A stretch of 64,000 bases of DNA from Dehalococcoidia bacterium (GTDB taxonomy: Bacteria > Chloroflexota > Dehalococcoidia > GIF9 > AB-539-J10), in assembly GCA_030602785.1 (NCBI GenBank), contig JAUVZB010000006.1, positions 1-64,000 of the forward strand, in the 5' to 3' direction. The position numbers were made by a program, and so were the translations under genes. Within the stretch, counting starts at the first letter, position 1. The number at the start of each line of letters is the position of its first letter. The notes under the pieces were generated by a model. It saw only the letters and a list, made by a program, of their open reading frames with translations, had not been told where the DNA came from and did no database searches. Below are positions 50,264 through 59,084 of the stretch, piece after piece.

Positions 50264-51037
50264 GTGGCGAGGCGCGGCAGGCTGGTCGTGCTCTACTCGG
50301 GTGGCCTCGACAGCACCCTTCTCGCGAAGCTGGCATACGACGCGCTCGATAAGGATGCCGCCGCGCTGACAATCGACTCGGCGGTCGTCCCCCGGAGCGA
50401 GATCGCCGCCGGGCGGGCACTTGCCACCGAGATCGGCATCCGCCAGCACGTGTTGCTGCTGAACGAGTTGGAGCAGGAGCACTTCAAGGTGAATCCGCCC
50501 GACCGCTGCTACCACTGCAGGAAGGCGCGCGACGCCGCCGCGTGGCGCTGGGCCGGGACAAACGGCTATCCAACGATAGCCGATGGGCTGAGCTACTCGG
50601 ACCTCGACGACTACCGTCCCGGCCTGAAGGCCGCTACGGAGGACCTCATCTGGCATCCGTTCATCGAGTTCAAGGTGGGCAAGGAGGAGATACGAGAGTT
50701 CTCACGCGAACTGGGTCTCACTGGCTGGGACCGCCCCAGCGTGGCCTGCCTGGCCTCGCGCTTCCCACACGGGTATCCGGTCACGCGAACACGTGTGGAC
50801 CGTGTGGACAGGGCTGAGGAATTCCTGCGCGGTCTCGGCTTCGAGAAGGTGCGGGTGCGGCACTTTCCGCACAATCTAGCCGTAGTAGAGGTGGGCAACG
50901 CCGAGCGTGCGCTACAGCAGCGCGACCTCATAATCTCGCGGCTGAGGGAACTTGGCTTCTCCTTCGTATCGCTGGACCTCGAAGAATTCGCGAGCGGTAA
51001 GATGAACAGGACGGTCGACCAGCAAACAGCGGGCTAG
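50264..51037 (+). CDS. larE: Nickel-pincer cofactor sulfur transferase LarE
   Basis: 257 aa from the first canonical start (GTG 50264). LarE adenylates the carboxylates and donates sulfur from its own cysteine. The PP-loop SGGLDST lies only 11 residues from this start; CYHCRKARD near 82 and RPSVACLASRFPHGYPV near 158-173 are family motifs, the latter holding the Cys that corresponds in position to the sacrificial one (inference). The frame is open upstream and encodes a family-like helix (ITERLEQLLNAV) beginning with ATC at 50231, 4 nt after GGAGGGG, so translation may begin there with a rare start codon and overlap larB. Confidence 0.85.
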   Translation: MARRGRLVVLYSGGLDSTLLAKLAYDALDKDAAALTIDSAVVPRSEIAAGRALATEIGIRQHVLLLNELEQEHFKVNPPDRCYHCRKARDAAAWRWAGTNGYPTIADGLSYSDLDDYRPGLKAATEDLIWHPFIEFKVGKEEIREFSRELGLTGWDRPSVACLASRFPHGYPVTRTRVDRVDRAEEFLRGLGFEKVRVRHFPHNLAVVEVGNAERALQQRDLIISRLRELGFSFVSLDLEEFASGKMNRTVDQQTAG

Positions 51038-51128
51038 CCCCTGCGAAGGATAACCGCAGCCCTCTTGTCCGTCCGCGGCTGATGTGCCATGCTCACACCG
51101 TGACGGACGGTGGTTCTCTAGAGTACCC

Positions 51129-51150
51129 TTCTTCACGCGCTCGTGAAGAA
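51129..51150 (+). terminator. Stem-loop after larE
   Basis: ttcttcacg (51129-51137) pairs with cgtgaagaa (51142-51150) around loop cgct, in the gap between larE and the protease-like gene. No T-run follows. Confidence 0.55.
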
Positions 51151-51206
51151 CAACCCCACGCAGCCCTCCGCCGTTATACATCCATGCAATGTGAGACAGG
51201 AGTGAA

Positions 51207-52040
51207 GTGATGTTTGCTGAGTCGCTGCCTCTGTTCGTCAACTGGTTCGCCAATCCGAACTTCGTGGCAATGGGTCTTGCCATCGGGTTCGGGCTGTTCT
51301 GGTATGCGCTGTACCGACCACCGCTGACGGGTTACGGCTTCCTCTGGGGCGTTATGGCCGTCTCAGCCATTCTCACGCTCCTTGCAGTCGCGTTCATCCA
51401 GGTGCCGCTCCAGATACTCACCCAGCAGCTCACCGGGATGGCTTTCGACCAGGCCACAATCGTCAAGTGGCTCTTCTTCTTCGGCCTCCCGCTGATGTTG
51501 CTGAGCGGCCTTGTCCAGGAGGGAGCGAAGATGCTGCCGATGGTCTTCATCTGGCAGCGTGCCGAGCGCAACATATCTCCCGTAGTGGGAATCGTGCTCG
51601 GCGCAGCCGCCGGGGCCGGCTTCGGCATCTTCGAGGCGATGTGGGCACACAACCAGGTTTTTGCCGCCGGCTTCACCTGGGCATCTGTAGAGGCCGGAGG
51701 ATTCCCGGCCATCATACCCTTCTGGGAGCGATTCTTCACGATAGCCGGGCACATTGCCTTCTCCGCGCTTGCCGGCTACGGCCTTGCGAAAGGCAGGGGC
51801 TGGCTCTTCTTCCTCATCGCGGCCGGATTGCACAGCCTCATGAACTACAGCGTCATTCTCCTCCAGGCGCAACTCATCACCATGATGGCCGTCGAGATGT
51901 TGGTGGCGGCTGTAACGGTGGGCGCGACTGCCTGGGTGCTTTTTCTCCGCTACAGGGGAGACGGCGCTCCCTGGTCAGGAGGCTACCGGCGACGCCTGCA
52001 TCTGGGCAAGGAGCCGTCAGAATACGCCAAGCCGCAATAG
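51207..52040 (+). CDS. PrsW/YhfC-like intramembrane protease (putative)
   Basis: 277 aa with about eight membrane helices. Conserved polar residues inside helices match the glutamic-type intramembrane protease pattern: LVQEGAKMLPM near residue 105 (E and K), GFGIFEAMWA near 136 (E), HIAFSALAGYG near 182 (H), and HSLMNYS near 210 (H and N). PrsW normally has EExxK, and here the first Glu is Gln (QEGAK). Members cleave membrane-anchored regulators or act as prenyl-protein proteases. The assignment rests on the motif pattern only. It is separated from larE by 169 bp and overlaps no gene. Confidence 0.65.
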   Translation: MMFAESLPLFVNWFANPNFVAMGLAIGFGLFWYALYRPPLTGYGFLWGVMAVSAILTLLAVAFIQVPLQILTQQLTGMAFDQATIVKWLFFFGLPLMLLSGLVQEGAKMLPMVFIWQRAERNISPVVGIVLGAAAGAGFGIFEAMWAHNQVFAAGFTWASVEAGGFPAIIPFWERFFTIAGHIAFSALAGYGLAKGRGWLFFLIAAGLHSLMNYSVILLQAQLITMMAVEMLVAAVTVGATAWVLFLRYRGDGAPWSGGYRRRLHLGKEPSEYAKPQ

Positions 52041-52058
52041 ATGAGGAGTCAGTCGGGC

Positions 52059-52565
52059 ATGGACGAGATTCGGTTCACAGCCATAGGCATCGTACGTTCA
52101 CCGTTCAAGGAAGCGGCGGGCACGCCGATACAGCCTCGTGCCGCGCGCGGAGTTGAGGGCAGCGTGGAGATCTTTCCTGAATACGAGGAAGGACTCCGAG
52201 ACCTCGACGGATTCTCTCACATTGTCCTCCTGTGCTACATGCACCTGGCGCGCCCTTTCGCGCTGAGAGTGCAGCCCTACATGGACACAACCACAAGGGG
52301 GCTCTTCGCCACGCGCTCGCCGTCGCGCCCCAATCCCATCGGCCTTTCAATCGTGAGGCTTGTCCGCATGGAGGGCACAACGCTGCACGTGAAGGACGTT
52401 GACTTCGTCGACGGGACACCGCTCCTGGACATCAAGCCCTACGTGCCTCGCTTCGACGACGGGGAAGACGTTCAGGTCGGATGGCTCGCCACGCGGATTC
52501 GAAGACTGGAGGAAACACGCGACGACGGGCGTTTCGCGCAGGGCACGGGCAAGGAGGGAGGCTGA
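52059..52565 (+). CDS. TrmO/TsaA-family protein (tRNA N6-threonylcarbamoyladenosine methyltransferase-like)
   Basis: 168 aa. The family (VirR/YaeB/TsaA beta-barrel) methylates t6A37 of tRNA in E. coli (TrmO). Motifs: AIGIVRSPFKEAAGTPIQP near residue 8, FSHIVLLCYMH near 50, and RGLFATRSPSRPNPIGLSIV near 82-101, the SAM-binding core. DGTPLLDIKPYVPRFD near 123 is the conserved end of the barrel. The ATG at 52059 is preferred; one at 52041 directly follows the upstream stop. Short stand-alone versions may act on other substrates. It is followed after 1 bp by a methyltransferase. Confidence 0.82.
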   Translation: MDEIRFTAIGIVRSPFKEAAGTPIQPRAARGVEGSVEIFPEYEEGLRDLDGFSHIVLLCYMHLARPFALRVQPYMDTTTRGLFATRSPSRPNPIGLSIVRLVRMEGTTLHVKDVDFVDGTPLLDIKPYVPRFDDGEDVQVGWLATRIRRLEETRDDGRFAQGTGKEGG

Positions 52566-52566
52566 T

Positions 52567-53115
52567 ATGTGCGCACGGCAGCCGGACAGGGGCTTCAAAC
52601 TGATGGCGCTCAGCTACAGGGTGAGGGACGCACGCAAACCCCGTGAGGACTTCCTTCAGGAGGTGGGCATCCAGCCGGGAGACACAGTGCTCGACTACGG
52701 CTGCGGGCCTGGCAGCTACGTGGCGCCCGCAGCGCGCATGGCAGGCGCGGCAGGGAGAGTGTATGCGCTGGATATGCACCCGCTCGCCATCGAGATGGCG
52801 GCGGAACGGGCGGAGCGGGCCGGCCTCTCCAATGTCACGACCATCCTGTCGGACTGCGCCACGGGACTCGACGACGATAGCGTCGATGTGGTACTGCTCT
52901 ATGACATCTACCACGACCTGAGCGACGCGCCACAGGTACTCGCCGAGCTGCGCCGGGTGCTCAGGCCGGATGGCGTCCTTTCATCCCACGACCACCATCT
53001 GAAGGGCGATGCGTTGAAGGCCGCTATCGAGTCGAGCGGCCTGTTCCGGCTGACCCGCACGGGAGCGCTAACTCAGACATTCGCCTCTGAGAAGCCGCTG
53101 GACCGGACTTCATGA
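52567..53115 (+). CDS. SAM-dependent methyltransferase (class I)
   Basis: 182 aa. TVLDYGCGPGSYVAPAARMAG near residue 40 is motif I, YALDMHPLAIEMAAERA the acidic second motif, and LYDIYHDLSDAPQVLAELRRVL the motif IV/post region. ATG at 52567 follows GGAGGCTGAT. The gene is co-directional with the TrmO-like gene and overlaps the convergent 578-aa gene by 6 nt at the stops. Substrate unknown; this fold and size are common in small-molecule methylation. Confidence 0.82.
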   Translation: MCARQPDRGFKLMALSYRVRDARKPREDFLQEVGIQPGDTVLDYGCGPGSYVAPAARMAGAAGRVYALDMHPLAIEMAAERAERAGLSNVTTILSDCATGLDDDSVDVVLLYDIYHDLSDAPQVLAELRRVLRPDGVLSSHDHHLKGDALKAAIESSGLFRLTRTGALTQTFASEKPLDRTS

Positions 53116-54846
53116 CGAAGCGGCGAGCCAGTCGTTGAGCGGCCAGGATTGCTCCCGGAGTTCTTTCCGAGACGTGAACTCGTAGGATTCACTGCCCGCA
53201 GTGAGCCGCGCGGCCGATGGCCCAACCGACAGCTCGAGTGGCTCTCCGGGCGCCCTCTCGTGCAGGATGTTGGCAAGGAGGATGGCCTTCTCAACACCGT
53301 CGCCCCGCCCGTAGTTCCACACCTCGTCAGGCTGGGCAAGTCGCCCGTGCTCGCCGTAGATGGACTCGTCCGGCATCTCAGACACCACGCGTACCACATC
53401 CGCATCGGACATCCCGTTGGCTCCCGCAATGGCCACGGGGTTACGTTTGAGGGCAGCGAGCAGAAACGGCCAGGGCTCAGTGCGGTTGAGGTCCCTGTAG
53501 GCGTAGAACGCCAGGTCGGCCACCACATTGCCGCCGCGCAGTTGCTCAAGGCGCGCCACGATGTCCTCCCTCCTCATCTCAAGCCCAAAGTCCAGGGGAG
53601 TGCCGGACTGAACGAAATGCTTCGCGCCGGCATCCGGAAGCCGCGGCTCCACACGACAGAAGCTCGTGAGGGCGTCGATGGCGCGCCCGGCGCGCTCGCA
53701 GTCGCGGCCCAACTGGCGCTTGAGTCGCTCGATGTCCCCGGGTTTCTCGCAGTCAATCTGGTTGTCCCTGATGAAGTCCTCGAAGTCGTTGAGCACTATT
53801 CTCTGAGGCAGCGGCGCGGGCTGGAACTCCTCCTCATCTATGTCGTCGAGCAGCTTCGACCTCGTGCGGTCGCTGATGCGGTACGGGCTGCCGTGCTCGT
53901 AGAAGAACGCGCGCTCGGACGGGATGTAGCGGTCAACACCATGAACAGGCCACCGAATCTGGAAACAACTCTGGAGATCGCGGTGATGCCGAAGGAAGTT
54001 CACGACTATCTCCTCGCTAATCTGCGTCTTCAGGTAGCTCCGCAGACGCTCAGAGTAGTGCGCATAGGCGCCAGAGCCTATCGTTGCCTCCTCATACACC
54101 GCGTGGATGTGACCCCCCAGGTGCGCAACAATGGTGACCCGCTCGTTCTCCAGGGCGCGCCTCGCCTGCGCAGAAAGGGCCGTGCCGTTGAACCACATCG
54201 CCTTGGTGAGCAGCCGACGGTTGTTCGTGAGCATGCCGTCGCCTATGTCGACGAAGTTCTGCGAGTGAAGAGGGGTCGCCATGAGGTAGATATCCTCCAA
54301 CGGGATACGTGCGACGATGAACAGGGCCGCAGCATAGAGTGCAGCGAGTGAAACGCACTCGCCCGCACCATTCCGATACGCGGGCTTGTGCCGGAAAGCA
54401 TCCATTGCCTCTACGGTCTCCGTCTTCCAGTACGGAATGACGTCGCCTTCGTACTTGTCGAGACCGAAATGTCTCCTTATGTCAATACTGAAGTAGTACT
54501 TGTCCCCTTCGTAGCCGAAAAGCGCGTTGGATTGTTTCAGCGTGTCCGTACTTATGAAGTCATTGAAGCGCTCAAGCTCCTTGTCCTTGGTCGTGAGACC
54601 CCACGTATCCAGATCGAGGTTGAAGACGTAGTGCTCCATGATGAACTGCTTGAGCCGGTTGATGCGGCGGTAGGGTTTCAACTTCTCAAGACCGTCGAAC
54701 CACGGGTCTTCACGCCACTGCCAGATACGCGGCGACATGATGTTGGCAAGAAGCAGGCTGTACATGAGCTCCGGGAATATGAAGACTTCCATGTCGGACA
54801 GCGTGACTGCAGAAGACCGTATCTCGAGTTCTCTTGACCGTGCCAT
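53110..54846 (-). CDS. Unrecognised 578-aa protein with a transglutaminase-like Cys/His/Asp arrangement
   Basis: 578 aa, soluble, no signal peptide. The N-terminal 150 residues are rich in aromatic and charged residues (IWQWREDPWF, RRINRLKQFIMEHYVF). In the middle, RNGAGECVSLAALYAAAL (Cys 164), TPLHSQNFVDIGDG (His 194, Asp 200/203) and LTNNRRLL match the spacing of transglutaminase/papain-like catalytic triads, where G-x-C starts a helix and a later His precedes a strand. The C-terminal 250 residues are helical and repeat-like. No named family was recognised. GGAGAG precedes the ATG at 54846. The gene is isolated, convergent with the methyltransferase. Confidence 0.6.
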   Translation of the reverse strand: MARSRELEIRSSAVTLSDMEVFIFPELMYSLLLANIMSPRIWQWREDPWFDGLEKLKPYRRINRLKQFIMEHYVFNLDLDTWGLTTKDKELERFNDFISTDTLKQSNALFGYEGDKYYFSIDIRRHFGLDKYEGDVIPYWKTETVEAMDAFRHKPAYRNGAGECVSLAALYAAALFIVARIPLEDIYLMATPLHSQNFVDIGDGMLTNNRRLLTKAMWFNGTALSAQARRALENERVTIVAHLGGHIHAVYEEATIGSGAYAHYSERLRSYLKTQISEEIVVNFLRHHRDLQSCFQIRWPVHGVDRYIPSERAFFYEHGSPYRISDRTRSKLLDDIDEEEFQPAPLPQRIVLNDFEDFIRDNQIDCEKPGDIERLKRQLGRDCERAGRAIDALTSFCRVEPRLPDAGAKHFVQSGTPLDFGLEMRREDIVARLEQLRGGNVVADLAFYAYRDLNRTEPWPFLLAALKRNPVAIAGANGMSDADVVRVVSEMPDESIYGEHGRLAQPDEVWNYGRGDGVEKAILLANILHERAPGEPLELSVGPSAARLTAGSESYEFTSRKELREQSWPLNDWLAASS

Positions 54847-55437
54847 CGTCTCTCCTGATTGCTGAGATCCTTCGAACTGACTATATGAACATGACGGATT
54901 CGCGTCAAATCCATGCTGGCCACCCCTGCAATTGCCGGGGAGTGAAATGCACTCCGGGCAGGGACAACGGGGATGACATCCCCTGCAAGTCACGAGAGAC
55001 AGATAGTCAACAGGGCGTCGGCTTTGACACGTTTGCCGTCAGCCGGCCACGCATCTCCGGCAACCGATGTCTGCCCTCCGGTCCTCGACCATGCTGGCGC
55101 CACGCACGGCGGTCGAAGGCGGGCTGCGAAGCAACGGCACGTGAGGGCGAAGCCAGGCCGGCATGAATCACGGGGCTGGAGACGAGCGGGGCAAAAGGAA
55201 AGCCCCAAGTGGCCTTGCACTTTTAGGATCGCGGCTTGGCCCCCTCTAGCTCGGGCCTTTCGCGTCCCTCAACCTGGCGGTCTCAGAACAACTACAGCCT
55301 CTGCGCTCTGGGTGTCCAGCCCCTCTATCCCTGGCTTGGTCGCTTGGGGCACCACCAAAACTAACAGTGTAGTGTCCCTCTGTCAAGTCCTCTTCAGCTT
55401 TGCGCGGAGTAATTGCATCCGATTTTCTCCGCCACGC
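54847..55437. other. 590-base region without a recognised gene
   Basis: It contains two small hairpins (ggagtg...cactcc at 54939-54955 and the palindrome ggggatgacatcccc at 54969-54983). On the minus strand there is a perfect TTGACA (55386-55381) with TAGTTT 17 bp on (55363-55358), a possible promoter for the 578-aa gene with a leader of about 500 nt. The stretch 55200-55430 is compositionally less regular and could be a relic, but nothing was identified. Confidence 0.5.
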
Positions 55438-55854
55438 TCAGCTCTCCTGAGGTGGACGCCTCTGCTTCCGCCACGTGACGAGGGAACCGATGACTCCGAC
55501 GGCAAGGACGACAGGGCACACGAGAACGGCGATGATGAAGAACACCGGCTCATCCAGGTCAGGCCTGTCCATCAGCGTCACGAACACGAGCGCATAGATG
55601 CCGTTGTGCAGTAACACCGACACGAAGAACCCGAGAATCGACCCGCCAATCATCATGACGAAGGTGCGCAACCGACCGCTGAGTCTCTTTCTCCCGAAGT
55701 AGAGGATCGCTGCGCCTGCCACTACTACGGCAGGCCAGAGGTGCAACACAACGTCCTGATAAACATCTTCGCGCTCTCTGTACCGGGCCGACCTGTCACG
55801 GCGATGGTCCAACCACCGCACTACACTCAGATCCAACGTACGCGACCGGGTCAA
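55438..55854 (-). CDS. Small membrane protein of unknown function
   Basis: 138 aa from a TTG that overlaps the stop of the DUF4342 gene. Three hydrophobic spans: LWPAVVVAGAAILYFG, FVMMIGGSILGFFVSVLLHNGIYALVFVTLM (long), and VFFIIAVLVCPVVLAVGVIGSLV. The N-terminal about 35 residues are charged and may be outside the real protein, so the start is uncertain. It seems to be the last gene of a minus-strand operon with the methyltransferase-like and DUF4342 genes. Confidence 0.55.
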   Translation of the reverse strand: MTRSRTLDLSVVRWLDHRRDRSARYREREDVYQDVVLHLWPAVVVAGAAILYFGRKRLSGRLRTFVMMIGGSILGFFVSVLLHNGIYALVFVTLMDRPDLDEPVFFIIAVLVCPVVLAVGVIGSLVTWRKQRRPPQES

Positions 55855-56162
55855 TCCCGGGTGGCGTCCCCCGCACTCTGCTGCGCGGCAGGCCCGTCGG
55901 GATCGTCCTTCTCCTTCTCGTCCACCCTCTCTATCTCAAGGCTGCAGTCGCTGACAAGCCCTGCAATCGCCCCGACGGCAGCCAGCACCGGCGCCCAGGC
56001 GACAGTGGCAGCCGCGACCGGGACGCCGAGCGTCAACGGCACATCTACCAGTGTCCGCCCATCATGGATGATGCGGACCCGCCGGACGTTGCCCTCGTGG
56101 ATGAGTTCCTTCATCTTGTCTACGAGCTGCCCACCCGATACGGACACCTTCTCTTCTGACAC
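55851..56162 (-). CDS. DUF4342 protein
   Basis: 103 aa. SVSGGQLVDKMKELIHEGNV then VRRVRIIHDGRTLVDVPLTLGV is the DUF4342 core, and VAAATVAWAPVLAAVGAIAGLV is a hydrophobic stretch typical after it. The C-terminal acidic tail (RVDEKEKDDPDGP) is variable. The GTG at 56162 follows AGGGGGGG; a longer open frame upstream runs antisense-like through the neighbouring gene and is rejected. Function unknown; often encoded near stress genes. Confidence 0.75.
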   Translation of the reverse strand: MSEEKVSVSGGQLVDKMKELIHEGNVRRVRIIHDGRTLVDVPLTLGVPVAAATVAWAPVLAAVGAIAGLVSDCSLEIERVDEKEKDDPDGPAAQQSAGDATRD

Positions 56163-56229
56163 GTTGCCCCCCCTTTCACGTGGTCTTCCTAGTGACACAA
56201 CGCCCGGGGCGCCGTCGAGGACAAGGGAG

Positions 56230-56796
56230 TCACTGTCCGACCCCCTCCTCGTCTCTTCGCGGCATCCCCAGCCACCGTGGAGTCCGCCGCATGTAGGCTG
56301 CGTACGTCCCTCCGTACCGCTCAAGGCAGTCCTCTTCTTCCTTAGCGGCGTCTGCCGCATGGAGACCGAAGGTGAGTGCGGCGTAGACAAGAATCCAGGC
56401 AGAGGCACACGCAACAGCCACACCGCAGAACATGACAATTTCACCAACATAGAGAGGGTGCCTGGAGAACCTGTAGGCTCCATGCTGCAGCGGAGAGGAC
56501 TCGAGTTCCTCGCGCATGAGTTCGCGCACGGCGAGCCCAAAAACCAGCGCCCCCAGTAGCGCCAACGGCAGGCCGATGTAGAACCAGAGCGTTCCCACCT
56601 TGAGGGGAACAAACATCGAGTACACCAGTGCCGCGAGGAAGAGCGCGGATAGCACCACTCTCTTCCTGGCCTTCGACGGAGTCGCTTCACCCCCGCTCAA
56701 CGAGTCCAGCGTTGCAGGCCGGAATGCCCGCAGAACCGGCATGGGCAGCCAGTAGTACACGAAGAACAACCACGCGTTCCACAGACCGGGTTCCAT
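56230..56796 (-). CDS. Isoprenylcysteine carboxyl methyltransferase/PEMT-like membrane protein
   Basis: 188 aa. Four to five membrane helices and the family's C-terminal signature GAYRFSRHPLYVGEIVMFCGV near residue 105, then ERYGGTYAAYMRRTPRW near 160, which bind SAM in ICMT and phospholipid N-methyltransferases. Bacterial members methylate isoprenoid, phenolic or lipid substrates; the exact one is unknown. The ATG at 56796 has GGGGAGGTGA 4 nt upstream. The next gene 5' on the same strand is a frameshifted small membrane gene. Confidence 0.78.
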   Translation of the reverse strand: MEPGLWNAWLFFVYYWLPMPVLRAFRPATLDSLSGGEATPSKARKRVVLSALFLAALVYSMFVPLKVGTLWFYIGLPLALLGALVFGLAVRELMREELESSPLQHGAYRFSRHPLYVGEIVMFCGVAVACASAWILVYAALTFGLHAADAAKEEEDCLERYGGTYAAYMRRTPRWLGMPRRDEEGVGQ

Positions 56797-56817
56797 CACT
56801 TCACCTCCCCGGGATAG

Positions 56818-57059
56818 TCAGGACCGGCGCCCACGACCAAAGCCCGAGAGGCCGGCCAGTACCGCGATGAACAGTGCCACCTTGAAAGAAGTGAGCCATG
56901 AGATGGAGTCGGCCACGAACCCTTGTCGGCGGCCCCCGGGAACAGGTCTGGAATGGTCCAGGCCCACAGCAGCTTGACGACAAACAGCGCCACTACGAAC
57001 GCCGCGATGACAAGTGCAAGGATGCCCGGGCCGAGCGCAAACCACCAGATGCCTTTCAT
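56818..57059 (-). pseudogene. Frameshifted small two-helix membrane protein
   Basis: The ATG at 57059 follows GGGGAGGT and encodes MKGIWWFALGPGILALVIAA, VVALFVVKLLWAWTIPDLFPGAADKG in frame A. After a GC-rich run (cccgggggccgcc on the minus strand, near 56935) the protein-like sequence continues in another frame: GFVADSISWLTSFKVALFIAVLAGLSGFG, ending in TGA at 56818. Together they would make an about 80-aa two-helix protein. Either a real inactivating indel or a sequencing/assembly error in the G/C run. Confidence 0.55.
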
Positions 57060-57289
57060 GCGACACCTCCCCGTCACACGTGTGACCTGTCCACGAGTCT
57101 AGTCAGACTGGGTCGCATGGTCAAGGTACATCCGTGGTGTCCTCGTGTTCCGACTCAACATGGCCCCATCGACGCGGGTGCTCAGTGCCCCCGGGCGCGA
57201 GCAGACAGGACACGGGCAGGTAACAGGCAGCCACGGAGGTCCCCTTCCGTACCGCCTCGCGCGGTGTTCAAGGCTTGTATCCTCGCAGG

Positions 57290-58792
57290 CTACGGAACCA
57301 GGAGATACTCGTCTATGAGCTTGGACAACTCCTCGTAGTTGCCACTCACGCGCTCAATGAGCCCTTCGTCGTGGTAGCGCTTCAACCTGGCCACCGTCTG
57401 CTCGACGACAACAGCAGGAAAGACACCGTCTTTCTCATATATCGCGCGCTGTTCGAGCAAAGCTGCCGCTGACTGCACACACGAGGCCGGCAGATGAGGA
57501 AGGCTGTCACGGATGGACTCCTGGCCCTCAGCAAAGATGTTCACCCCTATATGCTGATTCGCAGCGATATCGAGGGCGTCAGCCATCTGCAGTCCGTGAC
57601 GCGCGGCAACGGCAAGTCCCGCGAGCAGAAGATAGATGTTCGCCGAGCCATCAGGGCTCCGTATCTCGACGGTCTGGCTGCCTCCCTGGACTGGACACCC
57701 GGAGAGCTGCTGCGGGTTGGCATCGCAGGCCATCTCCTTGATATTCAACCAGCCAAGGGGGACGCGAATAAGGGCCGAGCGGTTGCGGTCGCCCCAGCAG
57801 ACATGGGTGGGAGCCTCCTGATGCGGAACAAGTCGCAAGTACGATGTAGGGACGGTGTTGCCAAAGGCGGTCAACGACGGCGCGAGCGTGAGGTAGCCGG
57901 CTATCACACGTCTCGCTGCGTCGCTCAACTCCCCATTCTCAATCATCGCGTTTCGGCCATCCTGCATCAGCCTGGAATGGATATGGAGGCCGTTCCCTGC
58001 ATGACCCGGGACGATTTTCGGCGCGAGGGTCACAGTCACGCCCTCGTTGCGCCCCAGCATCCGAAGCATCCACATCGACACCAGGAGCTGGTCGGCGGAT
58101 TCCTCCAGCGGGACGGGAGACAGCTCGATCTCGTGCTGCTCCATCTCCCGGCCACCCTCGCAGATGTTACCAACCTCGGAGTGACTGTACTTCACCTTGA
58201 CGCCTGCACGAACAAGCGCCCGCATGGCTTCGATTCTGTGTTTTTCTCCTCTGCAGAATGGCGCTGACTCGTGATATCCCTTCTGAGGCTTCACGGGATA
58301 GAGATGGCTGTCAGGGAAGATGACGTAGTATTCCAGTTCACCAAGCGTGTCCAGCGTGAATCCTGTCTCTCGCGTCAGAACCTCGTGCGCCCTGTGCAGC
58401 ACGTTCTCCGGGGCCGCCGCAAGGCGCTCACCCTCACCAGTGTAGTAGCTGCACAGGATGTCCATGGTCGGAAAGGGAGTGAACGGATTCCGGAAGGCCG
58501 TTTTGTACCTCGGCACAACGTAGAGGTCGCTCGACGAAGGGTCCACATAGGGCAGAAGGCTGGAGCCATCAACCCTCTCGCCCTCGGACAGCAGTCTGTC
58601 CAACGCGGCCTCGCTGGTGACGACGAAGCTGAGCGTCTTCAGACGGCCGTCGCCTCCGACATGCCGGAAGTGCACGAACTGGATGCCGTTCTCCTTCACA
58701 TAGCGGATGAGGTCTTCCTTCGTGATTTCGGTGGCAGGTTTGTCGAGGAACACCCCCACCTCGTTGTCATTCCCGTTCGCAAGGTGCGCCAT
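57290..58792 (-). CDS. Glutamine synthetase family protein
   Basis: 500 aa. N-terminal beta-grasp region (IQFVHFRHVGGDGRLKTLSFVV near residue 35), then the catalytic barrel: GELEYYVIF near 150 (metal Glu), HEIELSPVPLEESADQ near 220, GHAGNGLHIHSRL near 260 (ATP/metal His), GDRNRSALIRVP near 335, and the signature ending EIRSPDGSANIYLLLAGLAVAARHG near 380. The metal and substrate residues of GlnA are recognisable, but text around them (EVGNICEGGREMEQHE) departs from canonical GlnA, so a gamma-glutamyl-amine ligase or another GS-like role is possible. ATG at 58792 after AGGGGGATG; single gene. Confidence 0.82.
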   Translation of the reverse strand: MAHLANGNDNEVGVFLDKPATEITKEDLIRYVKENGIQFVHFRHVGGDGRLKTLSFVVTSEAALDRLLSEGERVDGSSLLPYVDPSSSDLYVVPRYKTAFRNPFTPFPTMDILCSYYTGEGERLAAAPENVLHRAHEVLTRETGFTLDTLGELEYYVIFPDSHLYPVKPQKGYHESAPFCRGEKHRIEAMRALVRAGVKVKYSHSEVGNICEGGREMEQHEIELSPVPLEESADQLLVSMWMLRMLGRNEGVTVTLAPKIVPGHAGNGLHIHSRLMQDGRNAMIENGELSDAARRVIAGYLTLAPSLTAFGNTVPTSYLRLVPHQEAPTHVCWGDRNRSALIRVPLGWLNIKEMACDANPQQLSGCPVQGGSQTVEIRSPDGSANIYLLLAGLAVAARHGLQMADALDIAANQHIGVNIFAEGQESIRDSLPHLPASCVQSAAALLEQRAIYEKDGVFPAVVVEQTVARLKRYHDEGLIERVSGNYEELSKLIDEYLLVP

Positions 58793-59084
58793 TAGTCGTG
58801 CATCCCCCTGTCTGTGATTCTCATCAGTCAGCCACGCCGATCGAACACATCTCCAAATCGGCGGCGTTGCAGCAGCGGCAGTTGTTGCCTCTTCTTGCCG
58901 TTGCATTGTACTACGGCCCACCATTGCGACGGCAATACCAGAAGCAGAAGGGCACAGCCTCCGGTGGGGGCAAGAGCGTGAATTTGTAGGGAGTCCCTCT
59001 ACGGCGGTACGATTGCCCCGGGTTCACCGAACGTCAGAGACGCCGGGGAGCACTGCACAACACCGCTCAGAAGGAGACAGCCAT

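Noticed and set aside
53149-54351. 400-codon frame on the plus strand inside the 578-aa gene
   Set aside because: Antisense to a gene with a good ribosome site and protein-like composition; no motif of its own.
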